From NCBI RefSeq assembly GCF_020829665.1, contig NZ_JAIVFT010000021.1, positions 62,001 through 126,000 of the forward strand: a stretch of 64,000 nt of DNA, given 5' to 3'. The notes under the pieces were generated by a model. It had not been told where the DNA came from. It did not search any database and saw only the letters and a program-made list of their open reading frames with translations. Origin of the DNA: Nostoc sp. CHAB 5824 (GTDB taxonomy: Bacteria > Cyanobacteriota > Cyanobacteriia > Cyanobacteriales > Nostocaceae). Positions 1-9,592 of the stretch are shown here, in pieces (the stretch's first letter is position 1; each line of letters opens with the position of its first letter). A program made the position numbers and the translations under genes.

Positions 1-1
1 G

Positions 2-250
2 ATTCAGACTAGCATTAGTGAAAACAAAAATCATATTTTGATTCGCATTAAAGATAATGGGGTGGGAATGTCGGCTGATGTTCAGCAAAAAATCTTTGAT
101 CATTTATTCACCACTAAGCCTGTAGGTCAAGGGACAGGATTAGGATTATCAATTGCTCGTCAAATTGTTGTTGAAAAACATGGAGGAACTTTGGAGGTAA
201 ATTCAGCACCCGGACAAGGTTCAGAGTTTATCATCAAGCTTCCCATTTAA
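2..250 (+). CDS. sensor histidine kinase, C-terminal fragment
   Basis: Only the last 82 codons are in the window; the frame is open at the left edge, so the true start lies outside. The visible part is the HATPase_c ATP-binding domain, with the G1 box DNGVGM and the G2 box GTGLGLSIARQIV, ending in the usual glycine-rich FIIKLPI strand. This makes it the catalytic end of a two-component histidine kinase. The input domains, and therefore the signal sensed, cannot be seen. It runs in the same direction as the next gene but is separated from it by about 300 bp, so there is no sign of an operon with the Dnd genes. Confidence 0.9.
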   Translation: MQTSISENKNHILIRIKDNGVGMSADVQQKIFDHLFTTKPVGQGTGLGLSIARQIVVEKHGGTLEVNSAPGQGSEFIIKLPI

Positions 251-551
251 AAATTATATAAAATATAATTCCTCATACAGATATAGCAACCGCCAAGATG
301 GTTATGACAAACAGTATAATCTATGAAAAAAGTTACATTAAGTATTCAGTATAAAGACATCTCATAGCAAAATCGTACAGTTACGACTGATGAAATGGCT
401 GGAGCTGAACCCGCAGTGCCAGGATGGACTATGTTAGTGGATAATTTGTTTGTTTAAGCGATCGTCCACATACTAGTATAAAATAATGCGCCAAGGTGTG
501 CGATCGCTTTTAACTTTCGGGTAAAATAGCAACAATGTAGATATTAAAACA
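251..551. other. intergenic stretch before the Dnd island
   Basis: No convincing gene in these 301 bp. A short open stretch in the middle ends at TAA near 456 and looks like non-coding or decayed sequence. A HIP1 octamer GCGATCGC lies at 500-507. The promoter of the downstream dnd-associated gene must be here, but no clear -35/-10 pair stands out. Confidence 0.5.
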
Positions 552-1022
552 ATGGCTGCAAATAGAATCAGGGTTGCTAAAGATAAGGCTGAGTTGGTGA
601 AATCTCTAGTCGCATCAAAAGACACAACTGGGCCTTTTCAGACTTATGTAGAAGTTATGGTGTTTGCAGCAGCATTGGGCGTTAAATATAAAAAACGTGT
701 TCCTTTGGGGGAAACCACAAAAAGAGAACCATCTCCAATTCCACAAGAAAATTTTGCTTCATTGGGATATGACCTAATTATTAAATTATTAGGAATCAAT
801 GAAACTCAAGATATCAACATACTCTCATCTAGAGAAGAACAAGATGAAGATAAACGTACTCAAATATTTGAAGAGTATGCTAATGCAGGACTTGAAATTT
901 TACAAAATGAGTTACGGGGTTCTGTTGACTACTCAGAGCGGCTTCTATTAGTTCTGATTTCAGAAAAAGGAACAAAAGAACAGCTAGAAGAAGAATTTGA
1001 CCTCAGTAAATTCTTAAATTGA
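552..1022 (+). CDS. DNA phosphorothioation-associated protein 4-like
   Basis: A 156-aa acidic, soluble protein that I match to the small 'dnd system-associated protein 4' family found beside dnd genes. The match comes from its pattern and location, not from a catalytic motif. Cues are the N-terminal basic segment, the mid-region Q-E-N-F-A-S-L-G-Y-D-L motif, and a C-terminal acidic helix ending DLSKFLN. Its biochemical role is unknown in the family. It precedes the HNH nuclease gene by 31 bp on the same strand, so the two are probably co-transcribed, while dndB faces them from the other side. ATG start. Confidence 0.65.
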   Translation: MAANRIRVAKDKAELVKSLVASKDTTGPFQTYVEVMVFAAALGVKYKKRVPLGETTKREPSPIPQENFASLGYDLIIKLLGINETQDINILSSREEQDEDKRTQIFEEYANAGLEILQNELRGSVDYSERLLLVLISEKGTKEQLEEEFDLSKFLN

Positions 1023-1053
1023 TTTTTTTGCTTGCTTAATTAAGTTATTAAAT

Positions 1054-1995
1054 ATGAAAAATATAGCATATTATTGTCAACATTTTGCTGAATTAAATGT
1101 GAGTAGTAGCCGCAAGCGTGGTAATGCTCAATATAAACCAATATTACTTTTATCAGTAATTGACTTAATTGCACGAGGTGTTATTACTACTAATGAAATT
1201 CCAGTTTCAAATGAATTAGTTCAAACATTTGAGAGGTATTGGAATGAAATCGGTTCTCCCTCTTACAAAGGTGGTTTACACTATCCTTTCTTCCATCTGC
1301 AAACTGAGGGCTTTTGGTACTTAAAATTTAAGCCTGAGTTTAATGGGTTACAGCCAAAAACAATTAACAAACTAAAGGAAGCTGTTGAATACGCATATTT
1401 AGATAATGAATTATTTAACTTTTTGCAAGATGAGTTTTGTATAAAAGAACTAATTGATGCACTTGTGGCAGCTTTCTTTTCTGAACATGAAAATGATATA
1501 GAAGCTATTTCACAAATAAATCAAACTTTTCAAGATGACGCAGTAAATATAGAAAAAATAATTGAAACAGGAAATTTAGATACTAATCCAAGATTGAGCT
1601 TGAAACAAGCAGTTATTAGAAATGCTTTCTTTAGGAAAGCAATTGTACACGTTTATGATTACAGATGTGCTTTTTGTGGACTAAAAGTAACTAAGAAAGT
1701 CAATCAAAATATTGTGGATGGCGCACACATTAAGCCATTTTACCAGTTTTATGATAATAAAATTCCTAATGGAATTGCTCTTTGCAAAAATCATCATTGG
1801 GCATTTGATAGGGGTTGGTTTGCTGTAGATGAGCAATATAAAATTATAGTTAGTAATGATTTGGAAGAAGCATCTCCTCATGCTAAACCTATGAAAGATT
1901 TTGATGGTGAAAAAATACTTTTACCAAATACAGAGCAACACTTTCCAGAACTGGAAGTGCTTCAATGGCATCGCCAAAATATATTTCAAGCATAA
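1054..1995 (+). CDS. HNH endonuclease with putative phosphorothioate-DNA-binding domain (McrA-like)
   Basis: 313 aa. The C-terminal half is an HNH (beta-beta-alpha-metal) nuclease: Cys205-x2-Cys208, the D222-G-A-H225-I-K-P motif, and N239-G-I-A-L-C-K-N246-H-H248-W-A-F-D-R-G-W. The N-terminal ~130 residues (KPILLLSVIDL near 28-38; YPFFHLQTEGFW at 77-88) resemble the sulfur-binding domain of ScoMcrA/SprMcrA-type enzymes, which cut near phosphorothioate-modified DNA. The gene ends exactly where convergent dndB ends (0-bp gap). Given the Dnd neighbours, the product is probably a PT-dependent restriction enzyme or a self/non-self nuclease of this island. The HNH call is firm. The sulfur-binding call is inferred from pattern and context. 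Confidence 0.82.
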   Translation: MKNIAYYCQHFAELNVSSSRKRGNAQYKPILLLSVIDLIARGVITTNEIPVSNELVQTFERYWNEIGSPSYKGGLHYPFFHLQTEGFWYLKFKPEFNGLQPKTINKLKEAVEYAYLDNELFNFLQDEFCIKELIDALVAAFFSEHENDIEAISQINQTFQDDAVNIEKIIETGNLDTNPRLSLKQAVIRNAFFRKAIVHVYDYRCAFCGLKVTKKVNQNIVDGAHIKPFYQFYDNKIPNGIALCKNHHWAFDRGWFAVDEQYKIIVSNDLEEASPHAKPMKDFDGEKILLPNTEQHFPELEVLQWHRQNIFQA

Positions 1996-3594
1996 TTACA
2001 GGATAGGTGGAAGTCCTACCGCTTTGAGTTCAACAAACTTGCCATCAAAACCTATAGTTTTATCTTCCACAGTCCTAGCATCCGCCAAAGCCTTACGAAG
2101 TTCAGCACGTTCCATTTGTTCCTGAATTCCACCCAGGATGTAAACCAATAATTTCGCCGCCAAATCTCGTCCAGCAACCTGCACCCGCTTTTTATTTGGG
2201 TCATACAAAACCCCGTACCAGAGAGATTGGGGATATTCCATACCACTAAAACCACCTTGCTGGTCAAACTTCCGCAGTTTCTTAAAAATATCTGCCAGTG
2301 AGAAACCTTTTTTAAATACTAAAATCCCCAAAGCTTGCGCTAATGCAACTTGAGCAACTGGACGGAAAAGCATATTTCCTTCACCTCCATCTTTCTCAAA
2401 ACTGAAGCGCCGCAAAGCTGGTGTATCCTCGTGTTCTAAAATCTTATAACTAGAAAGACTAGCCAAAGAATCAAATAGCTTTCTAAATTCCTCAATTCCC
2501 TGCTCAAGTTCTTCATCCTCTGGACGCATGGGAATTAGACCTTTCTCTAAAGGTTTCCAGTGAGGGAACTTTTGAGCCAAATATCGCTCAGACATATCTT
2601 GTAGAGCTTGCAAAGTCGTCAAAACTGTAGAGTTTGAAGCGACTGTTGCACTATTCCAATTTACGCGGGGATTGCGCTCTTGTCGTTGTTCTAATAGTGG
2701 ATGTGTAACTGCAATTTTTCTAGCAACGATCGCAAAACCATCATCTTCATTCAACTGTGTTAACTGACCTTTAGTCAAGGGTGCAGCCATCAGGTTGACA
2801 TGAACAAAAATCGATCTCACTCTCCGCCTCGCCTGGGTGCGAGTTTCCCCAGCCGCTACCGCACAGATGAACTCAATACCAATTTTTTCCTTGGGCAAAT
2901 TTTGCAAGTAAGCAAGATCAACTTGGTACTTTTCTATCAAATCATTGACTGTAATAAAACTGTCATCAGCACCTTTATCTTTTTTATAGCGCTGGAGTTT
3001 ACGAGTTTTAATTAACTCCATCAACCCCTGAACCCCCATTAATCGGTGTTGACCATCTAGTGCATAAATAGTTACATCATCCTCAGAAATATTTAGCAGG
3101 CCTACTTTAGCGTCTTTATCTAAAGGTATAAAATCAGTAGTAGACTTTGTGGCGCGTCCTTCACTATCCCACTCAGCAGCGTTGGGATTATCCACCCACG
3201 GTTGATTAATTACAACCAACACTGGTGGAAACTTATGGTTGTGTCGAGCCGCTAAATACTGCACTAGGGGTGCTTGACGTGACCAATCAAGGGGACGCTG
3301 CTGAATTTCATCAATACTATCCGCGTCAATCTCGACATTATCAGTCTCTGGATTGTATTTTTTCTGAAACAGAGGTAAGCCAGAGGCGAAGTGAACACGA
3401 CCTGCAAACCATTCCAAGGTAACAGAGCTAACATAAGCTTCAGTACCACCCATTTCGGTTTTTTGAACGAGAATCTGATCTTTTCTTCCTAAAAACTTCT
3501 CTAGTAGTAAAGCTAGTACCTGTTTTTCCTTATTTTCCCGTTCCAGGTACTCTCTAGCAATGTCAGCAGTTGGGTCAGATGCACTATCTTTCAT
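1996..3594 (-). CDS. dndB: DNA sulfur modification protein DndB (DGQHR domain)
   Basis: 532 aa with the diagnostic DGQHR signature at residues 180-184 (IYALDGQHRLMGV) and an upstream FPPV segment at 122-125, as in the DndB/DGQHR family. In characterised systems DndB represses the dnd operon and tunes phosphorothioation frequency, and it is not essential for sulfur insertion. This protein is longer than enterobacterial DndB (about 360 aa); the extra length is mostly in the C-terminal half, which has no motif I recognise. It is divergent from dndC, with about 155 bp of palindrome-containing DNA between the starts. That arrangement suits a repressor controlling both directions. ATG start. Confidence 0.88.
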   Translation of the reverse strand: MKDSASDPTADIAREYLERENKEKQVLALLLEKFLGRKDQILVQKTEMGGTEAYVSSVTLEWFAGRVHFASGLPLFQKKYNPETDNVEIDADSIDEIQQRPLDWSRQAPLVQYLAARHNHKFPPVLVVINQPWVDNPNAAEWDSEGRATKSTTDFIPLDKDAKVGLLNISEDDVTIYALDGQHRLMGVQGLMELIKTRKLQRYKKDKGADDSFITVNDLIEKYQVDLAYLQNLPKEKIGIEFICAVAAGETRTQARRRVRSIFVHVNLMAAPLTKGQLTQLNEDDGFAIVARKIAVTHPLLEQRQERNPRVNWNSATVASNSTVLTTLQALQDMSERYLAQKFPHWKPLEKGLIPMRPEDEELEQGIEEFRKLFDSLASLSSYKILEHEDTPALRRFSFEKDGGEGNMLFRPVAQVALAQALGILVFKKGFSLADIFKKLRKFDQQGGFSGMEYPQSLWYGVLYDPNKKRVQVAGRDLAAKLLVYILGGIQEQMERAELRKALADARTVEDKTIGFDGKFVELKAVGLPPIL

Positions 3595-3633
3595 GTTAAA
3601 TTTTAAAAACGGAATAAGATTATGTCGTTTAAT

Positions 3634-3677
3634 TATCCAAAAAATTGGATATTAGTAGTAAAGTTTTTAAAAACTTT
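3634..3677. promoter_or_regulatory. two palindromes in the divergent dndB/dndC promoter region
   Basis: TATCCAA-AAAA-TTGGATA at 3634-3651 is a perfect 7-bp inverted repeat with a 4-bp spacer. AAAGTTTTTAAAAACTTT at 3660-3677 is a perfect 18-bp palindrome. Both lie between the divergent starts of dndB and dndC. Either could be an operator, for example for DndB, which represses dnd promoters in other bacteria. The base pairing is seen directly; the regulatory role is inferred. Confidence 0.45.
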
Positions 3678-3682
3678 TTTTC

Positions 3683-3702
3683 AACCCATGAAGTGGGTTT
3701 TG
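3683..3702 (+). promoter_or_regulatory. short stem-loop in the dndC leader
   Basis: AACCCA (3683-3688) pairs with TGGGTT (3694-3699) across a 5-nt loop and is followed by TTG. It sits about 50 bp before the preferred ATG of dndC. It is a small stem that could act in the leader or be incidental. Confidence 0.25.
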
Positions 3703-3749
3703 TCTGTGTAGCCCGAATATTACGCCAGTGTTTCCAGAGAGAAAGAGAA

Positions 3750-5408
3750 ATGACTACAGCACAACAACCAGAAAATAAAATTCAGCAAACACGTACTGTA
3801 GCAGAGTTAGTGGACTATATCCAAATTCTCAGCACTGAAATTCAAGAATTGTATTGTTTAGATGAGATACCTTGGGTGGTGGGCTATTCGGGCGGCAAAG
3901 ATAGTACTGCTACCTTACAGCTTATCTGGAATGCGATCGCAGCACTACCAGTTGAAAAGCGAAAAAAGACTATTCATGTTATTACAACAGACACACTAGT
4001 AGAAAACCCTGTAGTCTCTGTTTGGGTACGCAAATCCTTAGAAAGGATGAGGGTTACTGCTAAAGAACAGAAAATGCCCATTGAACCACATTTATTACAC
4101 CCAGAAATCAAAGAGACATTCTGGGTAAGCTTGATTGGTAAAGGTTATCCAACGCCGCGAGGAAAATTTCGTTGGTGTACAGACCGTCTGAAAATTCATC
4201 CTTCTAACCACTTTATCCGTGATGTGGTTAGAGTAAATGGGGAAGTTATTCTTGTTTTAGGTACGCGTAAGGCTGAAAGTGTCAAACGTGCTATCTCAAT
4301 GGAAAAACATCAAGCAGGCAGCCTAAAAGATCGTCTCATTTCTGATTCAAGTTCACCTACGTCTCTGCTTTACCATAGTGCAAGCTTGCCTAATTCTTTA
4401 ATATATAGCCCCATCGAAGATTGGCGTACTGATGAAGTTTGGATTTACCTAAATCAGTGGCAAAACCCTTGGGAATATAGCAACAAAGATTTGTTCACCA
4501 TGTATCGAGGTGCTACAGCAGATAATGAATGTCCTCTAGTTGTTGATACTTCTACCGCTAGTTGTGGTGATTCTCGATTTGGCTGCTGGGTTTGCACAAT
4601 TGTTAGTAAAGATAAATCAATGGAGGCAATGATTCAAAATGATGAAGAAAAAGAATGGATGCAGCCTCTATTAGATATCCGTAATGAATTAGATAATAGA
4701 GATGACCGCAATAAAAGAGACTTCCGTCGCATCTGGGGAGAAGTCCAACTTTTTGAACGTCATGTAGATGGTGAAACCTCTATTGAACCAATTCACGGCC
4801 CCTATACCAAATATTGGCGGGAACATTGGCTCAGACGATTATTAGAAGCGCAAACAAAAATCCGTCGTACAGCGCCAGAAAATATGCGCGATATAACCCT
4901 AATTACTCTAGAAGAAATGAGCGAAATTCGTCGCATTTGGCTAGAAGAAAAACACGAATTTGATGATAGCTTACCCCGGATTTATCAAGAAGTGATTGGC
5001 GAAGAATTTCAAGACCCCCGTCCTGGTGCTGACTATAGCTTACTAGGTCGTGATGAATGGATAGTATTAGAAGAAATCTGTGAAGGTGACGCGATGCACT
5101 TGGAACTCATGGCTAAATTGTTAGACACAGAACGCCAGTATCGCAAAAAAACTCGTCGTGTGGGAATATACGAAACCCTAGAAAAATGTTTTAATACGAG
5201 TTCCCGTTCTCCAGAAGATGCGATTAAAAATGCTCGTTTGAAACGCGAATTAAGCGAAGCAGTTAGTCAAGGTGACGTTGCAAAAGTCAAGCAGATGACT
5301 TTAGGCGATGTTGCAGCAATCAATGAAGTAGATGAAGCTGAAAGTGAAAGTGATCAGCAGGTGACTTGGGCAAGTATGAAATTTAAAAAGGAAAATTCAG
5401 AAGAATAG
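3750..5408 (+). CDS. dndC: DNA phosphorothioation protein DndC (PAPS-reductase-like ATPase)
   Basis: 552 aa from the ATG at 3750, which follows a purine-rich GAGAGAAAGAGAA. The frame stays open upstream to a TTG at 3645, but that TTG lies inside a palindrome, so I prefer 3750. The PP-loop SGGKDST is at residues 47-53 (ATP pyrophosphatase/PAPS-reductase fold). Cysteines C143 (RWCTDR), C261, C272, C279 and C282 (GCWVC) include the probable 4Fe-4S ligands of DndC. In the known pathway DndC activates the DNA backbone for sulfur insertion with sulfur supplied by DndA or a housekeeping IscS. It is the first gene of the dndC-dndD-dndE-methyltransferase series. Confidence 0.93.
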   Translation: MTTAQQPENKIQQTRTVAELVDYIQILSTEIQELYCLDEIPWVVGYSGGKDSTATLQLIWNAIAALPVEKRKKTIHVITTDTLVENPVVSVWVRKSLERMRVTAKEQKMPIEPHLLHPEIKETFWVSLIGKGYPTPRGKFRWCTDRLKIHPSNHFIRDVVRVNGEVILVLGTRKAESVKRAISMEKHQAGSLKDRLISDSSSPTSLLYHSASLPNSLIYSPIEDWRTDEVWIYLNQWQNPWEYSNKDLFTMYRGATADNECPLVVDTSTASCGDSRFGCWVCTIVSKDKSMEAMIQNDEEKEWMQPLLDIRNELDNRDDRNKRDFRRIWGEVQLFERHVDGETSIEPIHGPYTKYWREHWLRRLLEAQTKIRRTAPENMRDITLITLEEMSEIRRIWLEEKHEFDDSLPRIYQEVIGEEFQDPRPGADYSLLGRDEWIVLEEICEGDAMHLELMAKLLDTERQYRKKTRRVGIYETLEKCFNTSSRSPEDAIKNARLKRELSEAVSQGDVAKVKQMTLGDVAAINEVDEAESESDQQVTWASMKFKKENSEE

Positions 5409-5416
5409 AATAATTC

Positions 5417-5636
5417 AATACCAGGCGAATGGAATAAGACTGTTGGCAAGTTGATAGGCAGTTTAACCCATCAGCGATAATCCATCTTAATTTCTTTAAT
5501 TTTAGTGCGTATCAACGCAGTTTAGCTATTAGCCCACAATTTATTGCAGGGCGGGAAAGCAACACACGAGGTTTTAGGGATGGGGATTTAACCCCTCGTA
5601 AATTGACCAACAGTCCGATTCCATTCGCCCGGTATT
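5417..5636. repeat. 220-bp element with 30-bp imperfect terminal inverted repeats (MITE-like)
   Basis: The left arm at 5417-5446 (AATACCAGGCGAATGGAATA...) is the reverse complement of 5607-5636 at 27 of 30 positions. Pairing continues a few bases inward, and a further small stem (GAGG...CCTC around GGGGATTTAACCCC) lies near the right arm. The element fills almost all of the dndC-dndD gap, where the other gaps in this series are short. It could be a miniature inverted-repeat transposable element or another mobile hairpin. No coding potential is seen. Transcribed, it would form a long hairpin inside the operon mRNA. Confidence 0.65.
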
Positions 5637-5669
5637 TCTTTCCCCGGTATTTAATAATCTTAAAAATCA

Positions 5670-7655
5670 ATGATATTTTTGGAACTGGTTCTACAAAACT
5701 TTGGCCCCTACAGTGGGAAACAGGTAATCAATCTTAACCCAAAAATTGATGAGGAAAACTCACACCCAATTATCCTCTTAGGTGGCATGAATGGCGGCGG
5801 AAAAACCACGCTTATGGATGCCATTCGTCTCGCTCTTTATGGCGCTCGTGCCCAATGTTCTACCCGTGGTAATTTAAGTTATAGCGATTTTCTCAACCAA
5901 TGTGTTAATAACAAAATAGATCCAGTTGCAGACACCCGTATTGAATTACTTTTTGAACATATTGAAAACGATAAACCAATAAAATACCGTGTTGTCCGTA
6001 GTTGGACAAAAAATCCTAAAGATGGTAAAGATACATTAGGTATTTTAGGCGACAGTGATACATGGCCTGATGCTTTAGTTAATATCTGGGATGAATATAT
6101 TGAAAATCTCCTACCATTAGGTATTTCTAACTTATTTCTATTTGATGGCGAACAGGTTAAAGAACTTGCAGAACAGGAAACACCACCACCAGTTGTAGTA
6201 GATGCAATTCGTGGACTTTTAGGTTTAGAGTTGGCAGACCGTTTAGCAGTTGATTTAGATATCTTAGTTAATCGTAAACTTAAAGAAGTTGGTAATAGTA
6301 AGGATTTAGCAAACCTAGAAGAAATTGAAACTAGGTTAACCCAACAGCAAGAAGATTATCAAATAACAACAGAGAAATTAGAAACTCTCAAAAATCAGTT
6401 AGAAGAATTAGAACAAAAGCAGCAAGAAGCTTTTGATAAATTCATTTCTGAAGGTGGGAAGATTGCAGCAGAACGCAATCAACTAGAACTACAACAGGAT
6501 ACAAAAACTGCGGAAATTGAAGAAGTATGTCAGTCGATGTGTGAATTAGCGGCTGATGTTTTACCTCTAGCATTAATTCCCAATTTGCTTACTCAGGCGC
6601 AAGCACAGGGAGAAAAGGAATTTCGCCATCAACAGGTACAAATTTCTAAAGATTTGTTAATTGAACGAGATCAGCGTTTACTCAGTTGGCTAAATCAAGT
6701 AGAAATTTCTCCGATACAAGTTGAAAAAATCCAATCATTTTTAATCCAAGATGTGGATAGTTTATATGCAAAGACTCTCCAGACAGAAGCACCTTGGTTA
6801 TTAGCTGATGATGAAACTTTAAGTCAGCTAGATAATCTCATATATCACTTACAAAATTCTAAACTTTCTGCAAAAGAAAAATTAGCTATTCTCAAAAATA
6901 AAGAAGAGGAAATTCATACTCTAGAAAGGCAAGTGCAAACAGCAGCAGCACCAGAAGATTATACAAAGCTGCGTCAAGCACTAGAAGCGGCACAAAATCG
7001 GGTTGTTGAAGCTAAAGCAAATTACGAAACAATCCGCCGCCGTTTAGCTGAATTAGAAACTATTATTGCTAAGTCTAAAAAAGAATTAAGTGATTATACT
7101 GTAGAAAATATTAAATATAAAAATAACGAACATATTATTACCTCAGCAGCAAAAGTTCAAAATACACTCAAGATTTTTCGTGAAAAATTAACCTTGAGAA
7201 AGCTCAATAAATTAGAAGAGGAAGTTAAAAATTGCTTCCTTTATCTCCTCCATAAATCAGATTTAGTGCATCGGATAACTATTGATACTAAGACTTTCAG
7301 CCTTTTGCTTTACGATTTAAATGGTAAACCAGTCCCTAAACATCGTTTATCAGCAGGTGAAAAACAACTACTTGCGATCGCATTCCTCTGGGGTTTAGCA
7401 AAAGTCTCTGGACACCGCCTACCAGTAGCAATCGATACACCACTAGGTAGACTAGACTCCTCTCACCGCAGTAACTTAGTTGAACGTTACTTTCCATCCG
7501 CCAGCCATCAAGTAATTTTGTTATCTACGGATACTGAGATTGGAAAGAAAGAAGTGGAAACACTGCGAGAAAATGAAGCGATCGCCCGTGAATATCTCCT
7601 CAAATACGACTCCTCCACCCGCCAAACAACTATCCAACCAGGATATTTTTGGTAG
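5670..7655 (+). CDS. dndD: DNA sulfur modification protein DndD (SMC/Rad50-like ATPase)
   Basis: 661 aa, the usual DndD length. It has an N-terminal ABC-type half domain with Walker A GGMNGGGKTT near residues 38-47, and a long coiled-coil middle (about 200-500, rich in E, Q, L and K). The C-terminal half domain carries the signature LSAGEKQLLAIAF near 557-569 and Walker B LPVAIDTPLGRLDS near 583. I do not see a Rad50 zinc hook at the coil tip. DndD is required for phosphorothioation and is thought to use ATP to open or nick DNA for the DndC/DndE steps. ATG start; the stop lies 41 bp before the preferred dndE ATG. Confidence 0.93.
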   Translation: MIFLELVLQNFGPYSGKQVINLNPKIDEENSHPIILLGGMNGGGKTTLMDAIRLALYGARAQCSTRGNLSYSDFLNQCVNNKIDPVADTRIELLFEHIENDKPIKYRVVRSWTKNPKDGKDTLGILGDSDTWPDALVNIWDEYIENLLPLGISNLFLFDGEQVKELAEQETPPPVVVDAIRGLLGLELADRLAVDLDILVNRKLKEVGNSKDLANLEEIETRLTQQQEDYQITTEKLETLKNQLEELEQKQQEAFDKFISEGGKIAAERNQLELQQDTKTAEIEEVCQSMCELAADVLPLALIPNLLTQAQAQGEKEFRHQQVQISKDLLIERDQRLLSWLNQVEISPIQVEKIQSFLIQDVDSLYAKTLQTEAPWLLADDETLSQLDNLIYHLQNSKLSAKEKLAILKNKEEEIHTLERQVQTAAAPEDYTKLRQALEAAQNRVVEAKANYETIRRRLAELETIIAKSKKELSDYTVENIKYKNNEHIITSAAKVQNTLKIFREKLTLRKLNKLEEEVKNCFLYLLHKSDLVHRITIDTKTFSLLLYDLNGKPVPKHRLSAGEKQLLAIAFLWGLAKVSGHRLPVAIDTPLGRLDSSHRSNLVERYFPSASHQVILLSTDTEIGKKEVETLRENEAIAREYLLKYDSSTRQTTIQPGYFW

Positions 7656-7696
7656 TAGATATTATTAAAAAATTGAGCGATCGCAATTTAAAATTT

Positions 7697-8083
<387 letters not shown>

Positions 8084-8134
8084 AAGGATATTAGTTGACT
8101 GTTAACTGTTCACTGTTAACTGACAATTAATATT

Positions 8135-9583
8135 ATGCCTGAAGCGCTAGAAATCGAGCGTCATAGAGCTGCGATCGCTCGCACTGACATATCTCGCCCC
8201 GTGCGATTGGCAATAGAATGGGCAATCTTAACTCAAAACACTACTTTTTTTGACTACGGTTGCGGCTATGGTGGTGATGTGCAACGAGTTAAAAACTTAG
8301 GCTACACCAGCACAGGCTGGGACCCTTACTACTATCCCGATGTCCCACGCACCCCCGCCGATGTGGTCAACTTAGGCTATGTTCTCAATGTTATTGAAGA
8401 CTCAGAAGAACGTCGTCAAAGCCTGATCCAAGCCTGGAAACTCACCGGGAAAGTTTTAATTGTCGCGGCTCAAATACTGATTAACGCTCCCAGCAAAACG
8501 CAGCTTGCTTACAATGATGGCATTGTGACGCGCCGCAATACTTTTCAGAAATATTACGAACAAGAAGAACTCAAAACTTATATTGATGAAGTCCTTAATG
8601 TAGATGCAGTACCGATCGCGCTAGGTGTCTTCTTTGTTTTTCGAGATGAAGCTGAAAAAGAAAGTTACAAAGCTATCCGCTTCTTTTCTACCACCTCTAC
8701 ACCGCAAGTCTGCATCCCCATTAAGCGGTTTGAAGACTATCAAGAACAGCTGCAACCATTAATGGCTTTTTTTACCAAGCGCGGTAGACTACCCGTGAAA
8801 GGCGAATTGGAAAACGAACAGGAATTACTGAGCGAATTTGGTAACTTTCGCCGCGCCTTTGGTGTAGTTTTGCAAGCCACCGATGAAGCAGAATGGGATG
8901 CGATCGCTTATCGTCGTTCTCTGGATATCCAAGTTTATCTCGCCCTCACCCACTTTGATAAACGTCCTGCATGGCAGAAACTAGCCCCAGAAATGCGTCA
9001 CGATATCAAAGCCTTCTTTAGTAGTTACGAGGAAGCTTGTCAAGTAGCCGACCAAAAGCTTTTCAGCTTAGGTAAACCTGGGGTGATTCAAACTGCGTGC
9101 GAAAAAAGCAAAATTGGTAAACACACGCGCGGTGCGCTTTACGTCCATGTTTCCGCATTAGCAGCACTTGATCCGTTGCTGCGAATTTGTGAAGGTTGTG
9201 CTAGCCGCACCATTGGCCGTGTAGATGAAGCCACATTGATCAAGTATCACACTGATAAGCCGCAAATATCTTATCTGTCTTACCCCGAATTCGATACCGA
9301 TCCTCATCCCGCGTTAAAAGCCAGCATAGGTATTGATTTAAAAACCCTCTTTGTAACTCACCGAGACTACGAAACTAGGGCAAATCCGCCAATTTTGCAC
9401 CGTAAGGAAACCTTTGTTACTAGCAACTACCCACTCTATGAAGAATTTGCTAAACTCACCCAACAAGAACAGCAATTAGGATTACTCAATAGCAAAAGCG
9501 ACATCGGCACTCGTGAAGGTTGGGAAAAATGCCTTGCTGCACACAGAGTAGAAATCAAGGGGCATCAGGTTTATTCAATTTAG
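8135..9583 (+). CDS. DNA phosphorothioation-associated putative methyltransferase
   Basis: 482 aa. A class I SAM-dependent methyltransferase core lies near the N terminus: motif I FFDYGCGYGGD at residues 38-48, the acidic turn GWDPY at 61-65, and VVNLGYVLNVIED at 77-89. The long C-terminal region has no motif I know. This architecture fits the dnd-linked methyltransferase family that often follows dndE. Its substrate is not established; linking base methylation to PT marking is inference. A short direct repeat, GTTAACTGTTCACTGTTAACTG, lies in the 51-bp gap from dndE. ATG start. Confidence 0.82.
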   Translation: MPEALEIERHRAAIARTDISRPVRLAIEWAILTQNTTFFDYGCGYGGDVQRVKNLGYTSTGWDPYYYPDVPRTPADVVNLGYVLNVIEDSEERRQSLIQAWKLTGKVLIVAAQILINAPSKTQLAYNDGIVTRRNTFQKYYEQEELKTYIDEVLNVDAVPIALGVFFVFRDEAEKESYKAIRFFSTTSTPQVCIPIKRFEDYQEQLQPLMAFFTKRGRLPVKGELENEQELLSEFGNFRRAFGVVLQATDEAEWDAIAYRRSLDIQVYLALTHFDKRPAWQKLAPEMRHDIKAFFSSYEEACQVADQKLFSLGKPGVIQTACEKSKIGKHTRGALYVHVSALAALDPLLRICEGCASRTIGRVDEATLIKYHTDKPQISYLSYPEFDTDPHPALKASIGIDLKTLFVTHRDYETRANPPILHRKETFVTSNYPLYEEFAKLTQQEQQLGLLNSKSDIGTREGWEKCLAAHRVEIKGHQVYSI

Positions 9584-9592
9584 GAAAGTTAA

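Noticed and set aside
3645..3749. Upstream extension of dndC to a TTG start
   Set aside because: The extension overlaps the palindromic regulatory DNA, and the ATG at 3750 has a good purine-rich site and fits known DndC N-termini.
5417..5636. Integron attC site or group II intron
   Set aside because: No integrase, cassette pattern or intron-encoded protein is present, and the arms are long and near-perfect as in a MITE.
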